A program made the position numbers and the translations under genes. Below, piece after piece: positions 26,876-35,770 of a stretch of DNA of 64,000 bases (positions within the stretch are counted from its first letter, which is position 1; each line of letters opens with the position of its first letter). The notes below the pieces were generated by a model, which was not told the DNA's origin, searched no databases, and saw only the letters and a list, made by a program, of their open reading frames with translations. This DNA comes from Marinomonas aquiplantarum (GTDB taxonomy: Bacteria; Pseudomonadota; Gammaproteobacteria; Pseudomonadales; Marinomonadaceae): the NCBI RefSeq assembly GCF_003314975.1, contig NZ_QNRF01000001.1:496001-560000 (forward strand). The letters run 5' to 3'.

Positions 26876-27904
26876 ATGTTAAAGACGATTCAAAAAGCAA
26901 AAAAACGTTTGGTCGCAAGTTCGTTAGCAGTGGCGCTTGGCTTAGGAGCTGTGGCTTCTACCGCGGCTCAAGCAGCAGACCACAACTGGCGTTTCGCTAA
27001 CCTATACAGCCGTGGTAGTGCATTCGGTGAAGTATACGAGAGCTTGGCGAAAAACATTGAAACTATGTCTGAGGGCCGTATTAAGGTCCAAGTTCTTTAC
27101 TCAGGTGAAGGTGTTGGTACAACAGGTATTCTAGGTGCCGTTAAATCTGGTCTAATCACTATGGGCGCGCCTTTCCAATCTATGCACGCTGGTGAGCTTC
27201 CTGCAGGTATCGTAGAAATCGGTCTACCAGGTGGTACAGACGACGCTGCTGAATTGACAACCTTGTTCCAAGAAAAGGGATGGGCACCAATTCTTAAAGA
27301 AGCATACGGCTCTCAAGGTCTTGTTTGGCTTGACCCATACATCCAACCTGCCGTTTATGTACTGACCAAAAAACCAATCAACTCTATTGAAGATTTCCAA
27401 GGTTTGAAAATCCGTGCACCAGGTGCTTACGGTAAATTCCTTCGTAATCTAGGGGCGTCTCCTGTTTCTCTAGCTTGGGGCGAAATCTACACGTCACTTT
27501 CAACTGGTGTAATCGACGGTTCTATCGGTTCTAACATGATCGACCACCGCGACGGTAACCACGTTGAAGTAGCGAAATACATGTACCCACTTCCTCTAGC
27601 TGGCGCTCAAGTGTTACCTATCATCGTAAACCGCAGTGCTTGGAGCAAATTGTCTCCAGATCTACAAGCGATTGTTTCTGCAGCGACCACTGTCCACGCT
27701 CGTGATCAATTGACTAAGTCTAAGCTTTGGGAATCTCAAGCGGTAGCCGAAATGGAAGAGAAAGGTCTACAGTGGAGTCCTGCACCAAGTGATGCAGATA
27801 AAGCCGCTTGGCAAGCTGCTGGTGCTGGCTTGTGGGATGAATACGCTAAATCTGACAAATACAGTGCTGAGTTGATTGAAGTACTACGTAAAGAAGCGAA
27901 CTAA
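26876..27904 (+). CDS. TRAP transporter periplasmic substrate-binding protein (DctP family)
   Basis: This 342-residue binding protein starts with a long signal peptide (basic KAKKRLVASSLAVALGLGAVASTAAQAA, cleavage near residue 34). The mature domain has the DctP features: YSGEGVGTTGILGAVKSGLITMG, the selectivity arginine in FQGLKIRAPG and the LAWGEIYTSLSTGVIDGSIGSN block. It captures an organic acid-like ligand for the DctQM membrane pair encoded next. Codon use is unusually strongly biased, as for a highly expressed gene. GAGGTAG precedes the ATG. The ligand cannot be told from the sequence; the neighbouring chemoreceptor could sense the same compound. Confidence 0.93.
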   Translation: MLKTIQKAKKRLVASSLAVALGLGAVASTAAQAADHNWRFANLYSRGSAFGEVYESLAKNIETMSEGRIKVQVLYSGEGVGTTGILGAVKSGLITMGAPFQSMHAGELPAGIVEIGLPGGTDDAAELTTLFQEKGWAPILKEAYGSQGLVWLDPYIQPAVYVLTKKPINSIEDFQGLKIRAPGAYGKFLRNLGASPVSLAWGEIYTSLSTGVIDGSIGSNMIDHRDGNHVEVAKYMYPLPLAGAQVLPIIVNRSAWSKLSPDLQAIVSAATTVHARDQLTKSKLWESQAVAEMEEKGLQWSPAPSDADKAAWQAAGAGLWDEYAKSDKYSAELIEVLRKEAN

Positions 27905-27937
27905 TACTTCTTTTCATCAAAGGATTGATACAATAGA

Positions 27938-27972
27938 CAAAGGAGACATATTTTATTGTCTCCTTTGTTTTT
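27938..27972 (+). terminator. Intrinsic terminator between TRAP binding protein and permease genes
   Basis: CAAAGGAGACA (27938-27948) and TGTCTCCTTTG (27957-27967) form a perfect 11-bp stem followed by five T. It would limit read-through so that the periplasmic protein is made in excess of the permeases. Confidence 0.9.
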
Positions 27973-28027
27973 AATAATTTGTCATAACGCACAACCAACC
28001 CTTCCCATCCTTTTAAGGTATTACACA

Positions 28028-28585
28028 ATGATAGAGACAGCGATTAGGCGCTATTGCCTAGCCATTCATGCGCTGGTGGCCTTTGTCGGCAAATCCATAT
28101 CTTATTTGATGCCGGTTTTGGCGTTTGTGGTAGCCTTCGAAGTGTTCTCACGCTACTTTCTAAACAAACCGACCATCTGGGCATACGACTTATCCCTATT
28201 TATTTTCGGTTATATTGCCGCTTTAGGTGGTGCCTACGCGCAACAGCAGCGAGCACACATCAACGTCGATATTCTTTACAACAAAGTATCGCCACGTATG
28301 CGCAGTTTGTTCAATATTATTTCTTTCTGCCTCGCCATCTTCTTTGTCGCCATTATCTGCAAAATGAGCATCGGCAAATTCGAGGAAGCCTTACAGTTCA
28401 ACTATCGCCGTCAAAGTGAGTGGGCTCCTCATATGCACCATTATTGGGTAATGATGGCTGTTGCCAGCTTTATGCTTGGTCTGCAACTAAGCAGTGACTT
28501 ACTAGAAGAAGGTTTTCACCTGATTACTGGCAAGACATTACTCCCAGATTCCATTCGAAATGTAGAGGAAACGCCACATGATTAG
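28028..28585 (+). CDS. TRAP transporter small permease (DctQ)
   Basis: This 185-residue inner-membrane protein has four hydrophobic helices and the DctQ features VFSRYFLNKPTIWAYDLSLFIFGYIAALGGAYAQQQRAHINVDI. ATG 28028 (MIETAIRR) is chosen because AAGGTATT lies upstream. A frame extending to 27956 overlaps the terminator hairpin. It overlaps the large permease gene by 8 bases. It forms the TRAP membrane complex with the large permease. Confidence 0.92.
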   Translation: MIETAIRRYCLAIHALVAFVGKSISYLMPVLAFVVAFEVFSRYFLNKPTIWAYDLSLFIFGYIAALGGAYAQQQRAHINVDILYNKVSPRMRSLFNIISFCLAIFFVAIICKMSIGKFEEALQFNYRRQSEWAPHMHHYWVMMAVASFMLGLQLSSDLLEEGFHLITGKTLLPDSIRNVEETPHD

Positions 28586-29897
28586 TATCGAACTGCTTAC
28601 CGGCGTTTTATTGCTTTGTATCCTTGTGACCTTCGCGCTGGGTGCGCCAGTTGGTTTGGGCCTAGGCGGTATTGCTATGGCGGTAGGTTACATTACTTGG
28701 GGGGACGGTTTATTCAATGTGATTCCCACCACTTTGGAAGCAACGCACTTTAGTTTTATCTTGTTGGCCATTCCTTTATACATCTATATGGGTCAGCTAC
28801 TAACACGTTCTGGTATCGGCGATGCCATGTTTAACGCCAGTCAGATGTTGATCGGTAAAGTACGTGGTTCATTAGCCATCAGCGTTATTATCGTATGTTC
28901 TATGATTGGTGCCATGGTTGGCATCATAGGCGCCGGTATTATGACGTCCGGCAGTATCGCCTTACGTCCTATGTTAGAACGTGGTTACAACAAGCGTTTA
29001 GCCTTGGGTGTGATCATGGCGGGTGGTGGCTTGGGAATTTTGATTCCCCCTAGCATCCCAATGATCATGTTTGCTTCTGCCACACAAAACTCAGTAGGGC
29101 GCATGTTCATAGCGGCCTTGGTACCGGCTTTAATCACCATTGTGTTACTGATCACTTATGTGGTGATTGCTTGTAAGCTAGATCACAGCAAAGCTCCTTT
29201 AGATAAAGCCCCAGATGTACCACCAACATTAAAAGAAAAATGGTTTACGGCTCGTGATGGTCTGTTGTCATTGCTACTGATTGTGGCGGTACTGGGCAGT
29301 ATTATCATGGGGGTTGCGACGCCAACAGAGTCTGGCGCAATCGGTGTCGTGGGTGCCATTTGTTTGGCCATCCTATTTAAGCGTTTTAAACCTCGTATGG
29401 TTCGTAATGCTGGCATGCAAGCAGCCTTGTTAGTCAGTGTCGCCATGTGGATCATTTTTGGTGCTACGGTCTTCAGTAACTTCCATCTTTTGATGGGGGT
29501 ACAGAACATGGTTGCCAGCTTCACACAAGACCTTGGCTTATCGCCGATGATGGTCATCATTATGTTCCAGCTAATCATGTTATTGCTGGGTTTCATTATT
29601 GATGAATTCATCATTGTTTTAATGTGTGCGCCAATCTTCACACCAATTGCTGTTTCGTTGGGTTTTGATCCTATTTGGTTTGGTATCTTGATGATTCTTA
29701 ACATTGAGATAGCGGTACAGACACCGCCTTATGGTTTTGCTTTGTTCTATTTGAAGGGCATCGCACCACCAGGCATCACCATGTTAGACATCTACAAATC
29801 CGTAACACCCTTTGTTCTTATCAAACTCTTGGTGTTGATCATTTGTATGTGTTTCCCAGAGTTAGTCATGTGGTTACCGAATAAACTCATGGGATGA
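28578..29897 (+). CDS. TRAP transporter large permease (DctM)
   Basis: This 439-residue polytopic inner-membrane protein of the DctM/SiaM family has about 12 helices. Characteristic motifs are FALGAPVGLGLGGIAMAVG near the N terminus, GAMVGIIGAGIMTSGSIALRPMLERGYN, GGGLGILIPPSIPMIMFA, TPTESGAIGVVGA and the C-terminal QTPPYGFALFYLKGIAPPGITMLDIYKSV. It uses the sodium gradient to import the ligand delivered by the DctP protein. Its start is inside the small permease gene, so the two are translationally coupled. A bidirectional terminator follows. Confidence 0.95.
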   Translation: MISIELLTGVLLLCILVTFALGAPVGLGLGGIAMAVGYITWGDGLFNVIPTTLEATHFSFILLAIPLYIYMGQLLTRSGIGDAMFNASQMLIGKVRGSLAISVIIVCSMIGAMVGIIGAGIMTSGSIALRPMLERGYNKRLALGVIMAGGGLGILIPPSIPMIMFASATQNSVGRMFIAALVPALITIVLLITYVVIACKLDHSKAPLDKAPDVPPTLKEKWFTARDGLLSLLLIVAVLGSIIMGVATPTESGAIGVVGAICLAILFKRFKPRMVRNAGMQAALLVSVAMWIIFGATVFSNFHLLMGVQNMVASFTQDLGLSPMMVIIMFQLIMLLLGFIIDEFIIVLMCAPIFTPIAVSLGFDPIWFGILMILNIEIAVQTPPYGFALFYLKGIAPPGITMLDIYKSVTPFVLIKLLVLIICMCFPELVMWLPNKLMG

Positions 29898-29922
29898 CGG
29901 TCCTATACTGGTCAGTCTGAAT

Positions 29923-29962
29923 AAAAAAAGCGGCTCTGTTTTTATAACAGCGCCGCTTTTTT
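29923..29962. terminator. Bidirectional terminator between the TRAP operon and fabF
   Basis: Nested stems AAAAAGCGGC / GCCGCTTTTT and CTGTT / AACAG, with A and T tracts on the two sides, lie between convergent genes. Confidence 0.88.
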
Positions 29963-30004
29963 AATGGCTTTATCTTTTAGTATTTTACTGGCTATGAGCC
30001 ATTT

Positions 30005-31279
30005 TTATTGCTCAAACCGCTTTAAAATAATCGCAGCATTCACCCCACCAAAACCAAAGCTGTCAGACAACACATAGTCCACCTGTTTTTCACGTGAAAC
30101 CAATGGCACCAAATCCATGTCTGCGATGCTGTCTTCCGGCTGATGTAAATTCAGTGTCGCTGGCAACGTACCAGTGAGAATACTTTGCGCACTGAAAATG
30201 GCTTCCACACCACCCGCAGCACCAAGTAAATGCCCAATAGAAGACTTAGTAGAAGAGACCGCTACTTGGCTCACAGAGTCGCCAAAGATACTTTTTAGCG
30301 CATTAATCTCACCACGATCACCAACAGGAGTTGATGTTGCATGAGCATTAACATACCCAATTTGGTCAGCGCTGATACCAGCCATGGTCAAGGCGGCGGA
30401 GATCGCACGAGCGGCACCTTCACCGCTTTCCGGACCAGACGTTAAATGATACGCATCGGCACTGGTGCCATAACCAACCACTTCGACTAATGGCGTCGCA
30501 CCTCTTGCCAGAGCATGCTCTAAGGTCTCCATAACAATGAGACCTGCTCCTTCCCCCATCACAAAACCATCTCGTTCAGAGTCAAAGGGTTTAGAGGCTT
30601 GCTCAGGGTGATCGTTATTGGTTGATAATGCCTTCAAAGCACCAAAGGCAGCCAATGACAAAGTATCAATACACGCTTCTGTGCCGCCAGCTAAGGCTAC
30701 CTTAGCTTCACCAGATCGTAGTAAACGCATTGCATCGCCAATGGCTTGAGCACCAGCAGCGCAAGCTGTAACGGGTGTACCAATAGGGCCTTTGAAACCA
30801 TACTTCAAAGACACATTGCCTGCGGCGAGGTTGGCCAGAAAGGCGGGCACCGTAAAAGCGGAAATGCGTTTGGGGCCAGACTCTTGTAATGTGGTATGAG
30901 CTTTGGTGATGGTAGGAAACCCTCCGATACCCGTACCAATCACAGTAGCTGTCGCTTGTTTATCCTGCTCTGTCTCAGGTAGCCAATTTGCCTGTTTTAA
31001 GGCTTCATCAGCAGCCGCTAAAGCAAACAGGGTAAACAGATCTACTCTTTTTCTTTCTTTTGGTGACAGATAGTCGGATTCATTTAATCCATTCTCTTGT
31101 TCCGTAATACTCGGCACTTGCCCGGCAATCTTAGTTGATAAGTTTGCGGCTATGGAATCGGGTAAAGTGCGAATACCAGATTCACCAGCAATCAGCCTTG
31201 CCCAAACAGATTCGACGCCAACGCCCAGTGGTGATACGAGCCCCATTCCGGTAATAACGATTCGGTCTTGTGAAGACAT
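30005..31279 (-). CDS. fabF: Beta-ketoacyl-ACP synthase II (stand-alone FabF)
   Basis: This 424-residue condensing enzyme extends acyl-ACP with malonyl-ACP in fatty acid synthesis. The catalytic triad is Cys173 (TACAAGAQ), His313 (NAHATSTPVGD) and His350 (SSIGHLLGAAGG). It lies outside any fab cluster, with a divergent TetR gene, so it is probably a second, regulated copy rather than the housekeeping one. Such isolated copies can serve stress-adjusted or specialised acyl chains. GAGGG precedes the ATG. A parS-like site (30086-30101) is embedded in its 3-prime coding part. Confidence 0.93.
   Translation of the reverse strand: MSSQDRIVITGMGLVSPLGVGVESVWARLIAGESGIRTLPDSIAANLSTKIAGQVPSITEQENGLNESDYLSPKERKRVDLFTLFALAAADEALKQANWLPETEQDKQATATVIGTGIGGFPTITKAHTTLQESGPKRISAFTVPAFLANLAAGNVSLKYGFKGPIGTPVTACAAGAQAIGDAMRLLRSGEAKVALAGGTEACIDTLSLAAFGALKALSTNNDHPEQASKPFDSERDGFVMGEGAGLIVMETLEHALARGATPLVEVVGYGTSADAYHLTSGPESGEGAARAISAALTMAGISADQIGYVNAHATSTPVGDRGEINALKSIFGDSVSQVAVSSTKSSIGHLLGAAGGVEAIFSAQSILTGTLPATLNLHQPEDSIADMDLVPLVSREKQVDYVLSDSFGFGGVNAAIILKRFEQ
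30086..30101. other. parS-like site (14 of 16) within fabF
   Basis: TTTTTCACGTGAAACC matches the ParB-binding consensus TGTTTCACGTGAAACA at 14 of 16 positions, including the whole central TTTCACGTGAAAC. It lies in the coding sequence. Because it is the weakest of the four sites, ParB binding is less sure. Confidence 0.6.
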
Positions 31280-31372
31280 GAGTTAACCCTCTGTATTTCA
31301 AATAGGTGGCTTTGCATGTTTGATCCTTTTGTAGGACCTCTGCAAAATGACCTTACCCATGCTAGAGTGAGA

Positions 31373-31387
31373 CTTGATATGATCAAG
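31373..31387. promoter_or_regulatory. Possible TetR operator between fabF and the TetR gene
   Basis: CTTGAT-ATG-ATCAAG is a perfect inverted repeat in the 170-base divergent intergenic region, 62 bases upstream of the TetR start. The position is right for autoregulation and control of fabF. There is no second copy, so support is moderate. Confidence 0.45.
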
Positions 31388-31449
31388 ATAATATTTTGTT
31401 TACGGCAAGATGATTTAAAGCAAGATGGCTAAATTAAGGAGGAGACAAG

Positions 31450-32025
31450 ATGCCTTATACTCAGCAACACAAAGAACAAACTCGCCAACGCATTTTAGTC
31501 GCGGCGGCAAAATTGTTTTGCTCTAGAGGATTTGACCGTGTGACTTTGACGCAAATTATGTCGAAAGCCAATATGACACATGGTGCTTTTTATGGGCACT
31601 TCTCCGGAAAAAGCAGCCTTTATGAAGCCGCCATGCAATTCGCTGCATCTCATGCTTTTTGGGCACGAGATGATAAACGAACGGAAGGCAAAGAAACCCA
31701 TCTAAAGGCTCTTGTGACTCGTTATTTAAGTTGGAGTAAGACAGATCAGGATCACCCTTCACCTTTGGAGTTTCTTGTGACGGATGCGGCCCATAAAGAA
31801 GAAAAAGTCAGACAAGCTTATCAAGCTTGCTTTGACACCTTGGTTGAACGTCTAGCAAGCATTTTAAAGAAAAGAGGCAACCCTGAGCCACAAGCTTTAG
31901 CAGAAGAAACGGTGGTCTCGTTAGTCGGAACTGTTTCTATTGCACGATCCATCAGTCAACCATTACAAAGTGATTTCTTGAAGCGTGCTCATGAACGCAT
32001 TGTGTCTCGACTGAAAATGACTTGA
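31450..32025 (+). CDS. TetR/AcrR-family regulator divergent from fabF
   Basis: This 191-residue protein has an N-terminal TetR domain (ILVAAAKLFCSRGFDRVTLTQIMSKANMTHGAFYGHFSGKSSLYEAA, about residues 15-60) and a C-terminal dimerisation and ligand domain resembling NemR/AcrR-type regulators. A strong ribosome site (AAGGAGGAG) precedes the ATG. It is divergent from fabF, with a small palindrome between them. The effector is unknown; acyl-CoA or an electrophile would fit the neighbour but is conjecture. Confidence 0.88.
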   Translation: MPYTQQHKEQTRQRILVAAAKLFCSRGFDRVTLTQIMSKANMTHGAFYGHFSGKSSLYEAAMQFAASHAFWARDDKRTEGKETHLKALVTRYLSWSKTDQDHPSPLEFLVTDAAHKEEKVRQAYQACFDTLVERLASILKKRGNPEPQALAEETVVSLVGTVSIARSISQPLQSDFLKRAHERIVSRLKMT

Positions 32026-32079
32026 ATAATGTTAATGACAACTCTCTGGTGTGAATAAGTCACATAAGATCAATAAGAT

Positions 32080-32115
32080 AAAAGCCATGTGTTTCACGTG
32101 AAACACATGGCTTTT
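32080..32115. terminator. Perfect 36-bp palindrome: bidirectional terminator containing a consensus parS
   Basis: Two 18-base arms with no spacer (32080-32097 and 32098-32115) are exact reverse complements. The centre, 32090-32105, is TGTTTCACGTGAAACA, a 16/16 match to the ParB-binding parS consensus. The outer parts AAAAGCCA and TGGCTTTT give A and T tracts on either side, as in a terminator serving the convergent TetR and cysQ genes. One element may therefore serve chromosome segregation and transcript ending. Confidence 0.9.
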
Positions 32116-32161
32116 CTTATTCCTCTCTGCGAACTATGAATCAGACAGCGGTTCACCAACA

Positions 32162-33028
32162 CTAGTCGGCTTCACTGTCTTTGTTTTCATACCAGCGCAT
32201 GATGTGTGGGGCAATTTCATCACCAGAAACAAAGAAGTGGCCGTTTAATAAGGTCTCTCTTTGATTATAGCGGAAAGGTTTGCCTTCAGGCGTGACCAGC
32301 ATGCCACCCGCCGCTTCGATAATAGCCTGTTGCGCTGCTGTATCCCATTCACTGGTAGGACCGCGGCGAAGGTGTAAATCGGCAATGCCTTCCGCAATAC
32401 GGCACCCCTTAATTGAGCTGCCTTTTGGTAACTCTCTTACTTGCTCATAATTGGCTTTTAGCGTGTCTTTTAAATCAATAGGCAGGGCAGGGCCATGACT
32501 GCGACTGGTCATGACAATAATAGGCTCTCTTGGCTCTCTGACATTAATGGATTCATACGTCGCTTCACGTTCTGCGTCGTCATGCCATTTAATCGCGCCA
32601 ACCGGCAAATCACGCCAAGGTTCCGTTACACCAAAGTAACCTTCTGATGTGGTTGGTAAATACACCATGCCAACAATGGGTTTGCCATCTTGCACCAATG
32701 CAATGTTGATGCTGAATTCACCATTTCGTTTAATGAACTCTTTGGTACCATCTAAAGGGTCGACAATCCACAGGCTTGACCATCTAACACGCTCTTCAAA
32801 ACTGACCGTCCCTTCTTCGGACAACACAGGTATGTCCGGTGTAAGTACTTGCAAACCCGCAATAATCACACGGTGAGCTGCTAAGTCGGCCGCAGTAACT
32901 GGGCTATCGTCCGACTTCTGTTGAATTCCTAAATCGGCACTTTGATAAATTTCCATGATCGCTGTGGCTGCATCGTGTATTATTTTTTGTAGTGCTTGAA
33001 AAACGGGGTGTTGATTAACGTCCTGCAT
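32162..33028 (-). CDS. cysQ: 3'(2'),5'-bisphosphate nucleotidase
   Basis: CysQ hydrolyses 3'-phosphoadenosine 5'-phosphate, the by-product of sulfate assimilation, to AMP. This 288-residue protein is a member of the Mg2+-dependent inositol monophosphatase superfamily. Metal ligands are seen in PVLSEEGTVSFEERV and WIVDPLDGTKEFIKRNGEFSINIAL, with the later WDTAAQQAIIEAAGG. It is slightly longer than E. coli CysQ (246). GAGGCTG precedes the start. hslR is divergent 42 bases away. Confidence 0.93.
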   Translation of the reverse strand: MQDVNQHPVFQALQKIIHDAATAIMEIYQSADLGIQQKSDDSPVTAADLAAHRVIIAGLQVLTPDIPVLSEEGTVSFEERVRWSSLWIVDPLDGTKEFIKRNGEFSINIALVQDGKPIVGMVYLPTTSEGYFGVTEPWRDLPVGAIKWHDDAEREATYESINVREPREPIIVMTSRSHGPALPIDLKDTLKANYEQVRELPKGSSIKGCRIAEGIADLHLRRGPTSEWDTAAQQAIIEAAGGMLVTPEGKPFRYNQRETLLNGHFFVSGDEIAPHIMRWYENKDSEAD

Positions 33029-33070
33029 AACAGCCTCAATATGACAACAATATAGGTCAATGTATTCCTT

Positions 33071-33490
33071 ATGAGTAAAACAGAAAAACAGTCAGAACTA
33101 CAAGCTGTTCGTTTAGATAAGTGGCTTTGGGCGGCACGATTCTTCAAAACTCGCTCACTCAGTAAAGACGCCATTGACGGTGGTAAGATTACATACAATG
33201 GCAGTAAGGGCAAAGCCAGTCGTAATGTTGAAGTCGGCGCTTTGATCGGCATTCGAATAGGCTGGGATGAGAAGGTCGTCGAAATCAAAAGCATTAGCGG
33301 GCAAAGAAGAGGCGCACCAGAAGCTAGGCTGCTTTATGAAGAAACACCTGAGTCCATTGAGAAGCGGGAAAAGAGAGCATTGGAACACAAGTCTTTTGGT
33401 GGTCGCATCATGGCTGATCATAAGCCAAATAAGAAAGAACGTCGTGACATCAAACAGTTAAAAAAAGACATCTTTGGAGGCATGGATTAA
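33071..33490 (+). CDS. hslR: Heat shock protein 15, S4-domain ribosome-binding protein
   Basis: This 139-residue Hsp15 has an N-terminal S4 RNA-binding domain (VRLDKWLWAARFFKTRSLSKDAIDGGKITYNGSKGKASRNVEVG, about residues 13-56) and a basic helical tail. Hsp15 binds free 50S subunits that carry nascent chain-tRNA after premature dissociation. The length (E. coli 133) and the tail rich in Lys/Arg fit. The ribosome site is weak. It is divergent from cysQ and convergent with dprA. Confidence 0.93.
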   Translation: MSKTEKQSELQAVRLDKWLWAARFFKTRSLSKDAIDGGKITYNGSKGKASRNVEVGALIGIRIGWDEKVVEIKSISGQRRGAPEARLLYEETPESIEKREKRALEHKSFGGRIMADHKPNKKERRDIKQLKKDIFGGMD

Positions 33491-33550
33491 CAGACACTCC
33501 AGCCATATGTATCCGCTTATACTTCACTAATAAGATCCAGTGCAGCTCTA

Positions 33551-34855
33551 TTAAATACGCACATAGCAACCGCCTTTATTTTTTAAGCAAGCATTCAACT
33601 CTAATTCCATGAGTGCTTGCATTAACCCACTTGCATTGAGCTTAGTCACACGAGCCAATTCATCAAAGTCCATTGCTCTTGCTTGATCCTCGATACACTT
33701 TATTATCTGTTTCGCATCTGATGAGAGTGATTTTGGAATCGGCGTAGGCTTGTTATCTTGTTTGAAGAGAACCGTCTGTCCAGCATATGCCTCCGATGAA
33801 GAAGCCTGTGTCTGCCTTTCTTCGGCAGCAGGCGTATCATGCTCTGTCATCTTATGCACTGGCAAACAGTCACTAGGACACTCATCAAGAATGTCTTGAA
33901 CATTACGAACCAGGGTCGCGCCTTGACGAATAAGCTGATGACAGCCTGCTGAATTCATATCGTTAATCCGACCAGGTAAGGCAAACACTTCTCGATTCTG
34001 TTGTAGCGCATAGCTGGCGCTGATCAGTGAGCCACTTTTGAGAGACGCTTCAGCCACCAAGACCCCCATGCTCAGACCACTTATAATTCGATTCCTAGGA
34101 GGAAATAAACTGGGCCTTGGTGTTGTCGTTAGTGGGTATTCACTTATGAGCAAACCATCTTGATCTAATAGTTGTTTAAACAGAGAGGCATTCTTTTGCG
34201 GGTATAAATGATTGAGTCCAGTCCCCATCACCGCAATGTTAGGGGCCACATTCGATGCCAATGCTCCTTGGTGTGCTGCCGTATCAATGCCCATTGCTCC
34301 ACCACTGACAATGGCGATGCCTAAGGCAGACAATTCATAAGCCAAATGAAACGCCATATCTCGTCCATAGGTTGAACAACGTCTCGCACCGACAATCCCA
34401 AACTTCGGTAACCTTAACGCCGCTACATTCCCCTTTGCATATAATAAAATGGGAGCAACAGGGATCTGTTTTAGCGCCTCAGGATAAAAAAAGTGCGTTG
34501 GTAAGATAAGATGATGATCCTGCTGCTCTAACCACACTAGGGTATCCTGACGTTTCTTTTCTTGTGCATCATTCAAGGTACCTGTCGTTAAATACGCCAT
34601 GGCTTCACGTGCAGTGACATCAGGCCACTTTAAAGATCTCAGAACATCATAAGATAATACGTCGTCAATTTGCTTCGCTGGGGAATGGCTCACAGCATGA
34701 GGCTCATCCGATGCGAAAGAGTGAGCGTCAGGGTGCTTTGAATCCTCTAAATGCATTAAATAAGTAAAGAGTCGAGATAGGCGAGCAGGGCCAATACCTG
34801 ATAAAAAGCTCAAGCAAAGCCAATCTTCTTGGCTCAATAGAGAAGGGCTAGACAT
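33551..34855 (-). CDS. dprA: DNA processing protein DprA
   Basis: DprA loads RecA onto incoming single-stranded DNA during natural transformation. The 434-residue protein starts at ATG 34855 (MSSPSLLSQEDW), with AAGGATG 5 bases upstream. The 7-codon TTG extension was rejected. It shows an N-terminal SAM-like region, the extended Rossmann fold (FGIVGARRCSTYGRDMAFHLAYELSALGIAIVSGGAMGIDTAAHQGAL), PPRNRIISGLSMGVLVAEASLKSGSLISASYALQQNREVFALPG and a C-terminal winged helix. The N terminus carries a longer than usual insert (about residues 33-60, HSFASDEPHAVSHSP). In many relatives it neighbours def and fmt in this same divergent layout. Confidence 0.93.
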   Translation of the reverse strand: MSSPSLLSQEDWLCLSFLSGIGPARLSRLFTYLMHLEDSKHPDAHSFASDEPHAVSHSPAKQIDDVLSYDVLRSLKWPDVTAREAMAYLTTGTLNDAQEKKRQDTLVWLEQQDHHLILPTHFFYPEALKQIPVAPILLYAKGNVAALRLPKFGIVGARRCSTYGRDMAFHLAYELSALGIAIVSGGAMGIDTAAHQGALASNVAPNIAVMGTGLNHLYPQKNASLFKQLLDQDGLLISEYPLTTTPRPSLFPPRNRIISGLSMGVLVAEASLKSGSLISASYALQQNREVFALPGRINDMNSAGCHQLIRQGATLVRNVQDILDECPSDCLPVHKMTEHDTPAAEERQTQASSSEAYAGQTVLFKQDNKPTPIPKSLSSDAKQIIKCIEDQARAMDFDELARVTKLNASGLMQALMELELNACLKNKGGCYVRI

Positions 34856-35117
34856 TTTTACATCCTTGCAAAACAAGCGTGGGCCATTGGCTTCCTGCCA
34901 AGTAGCATTTTAGTGACTCAATAGGGTTTAAATAGAGCGCAACTATTAGGCCCATTGAATCATATTGGGTAAAAAACCGCCACGAGAAGACTGCCCAATT
35001 CAGTCACATGCGTTACAATACACCTATTAACCTATGCAGCGCATGGAGACTAACCCTTTCACTCTTTGTTCTCCTTTTGCCTGCCCACTTATTTGAAAGA
35101 GATTATTGGAATACATC

Positions 35118-35636
35118 ATGGCGGTTTTACCTGTACTTGAATACCCAGACCCACGTTTACGCAAAGTAGCGGAGCCTGTCAGCGATTTTACGGACGAGTT
35201 GCAAATTAAAATCGATGACATGTTAGACACTATGTATGATGAAAATGGCGTTGGTTTAGCGGCGACTCAAGTGGACTATCATTATCGAGTGGTCGTAATG
35301 GATCACTCTGAAGAACGTAATCAACCCATCATTTTTATCAATCCTGAATTTGATGTTTTAGATGATGAGCCGAATGAATTTCAAGAAGGCTGCTTATCCG
35401 TTCCAGGTTTTTATGAACACTTGTATCGAGCAGCAAGGGTCAAAGTAAAAGCTTTAGATCGACATGGTAAACCATTTGAAATGGATGTTGATGAGCTTAT
35501 GGCAGTATGTGTACAACACGAAATTGACCACCTAGATGGCAAATTGTTTGTTGATTACTTATCGCCACTTAAGCGTAATCGCATTAAAAGCAAGCTCGAG
35601 AAAGCCCATAAACTGGCTCAGAAAAACGCTAAATAA
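35118..35636 (+). CDS. def: Peptide deformylase
   Basis: Def removes the N-formyl group from new proteins, using Fe2+. The 172-residue protein starts at ATG 35118 ([14 protein letters not shown]), four codons after the frame opens, with GGAAT upstream. All three signature motifs are present: GVGLAATQ (residues 45-51 region), EGCLSVPG with metal ligand Cys92, and QHEIDHLDG with metal ligands His134 and His138 and catalytic Glu135. It heads the def-fmt-rsmB group, though an intrinsic terminator lies between def and fmt. Confidence 0.97.
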   Translation: MAVLPVLEYPDPRLRKVAEPVSDFTDELQIKIDDMLDTMYDENGVGLAATQVDYHYRVVVMDHSEERNQPIIFINPEFDVLDDEPNEFQEGCLSVPGFYEHLYRAARVKVKALDRHGKPFEMDVDELMAVCVQHEIDHLDGKLFVDYLSPLKRNRIKSKLEKAHKLAQKNAK

Positions 35637-35728
35637 CATAATGCATTGTCGTTCAGTTATGCTGCGACATAAAACAAAGAAAGAACATTTGAACTTCGTG
35701 GGCATTATTCTCACGGTAACTCGTTATC

Positions 35729-35755
35729 AAAATCAGGCCTATGGCCTGATTTTTT
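35729..35755 (+). terminator. Intrinsic terminator between def and fmt
   Basis: AAAATCAGGCC (35729-35739), loop TAT, and GGCCTGATTTT lie immediately before a T run. fmt starts about 15 bases later, so it probably needs read-through or a promoter within the 134-base gap. Confidence 0.8.
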
Positions 35756-35770
35756 CGTTAAGGAATCCAC

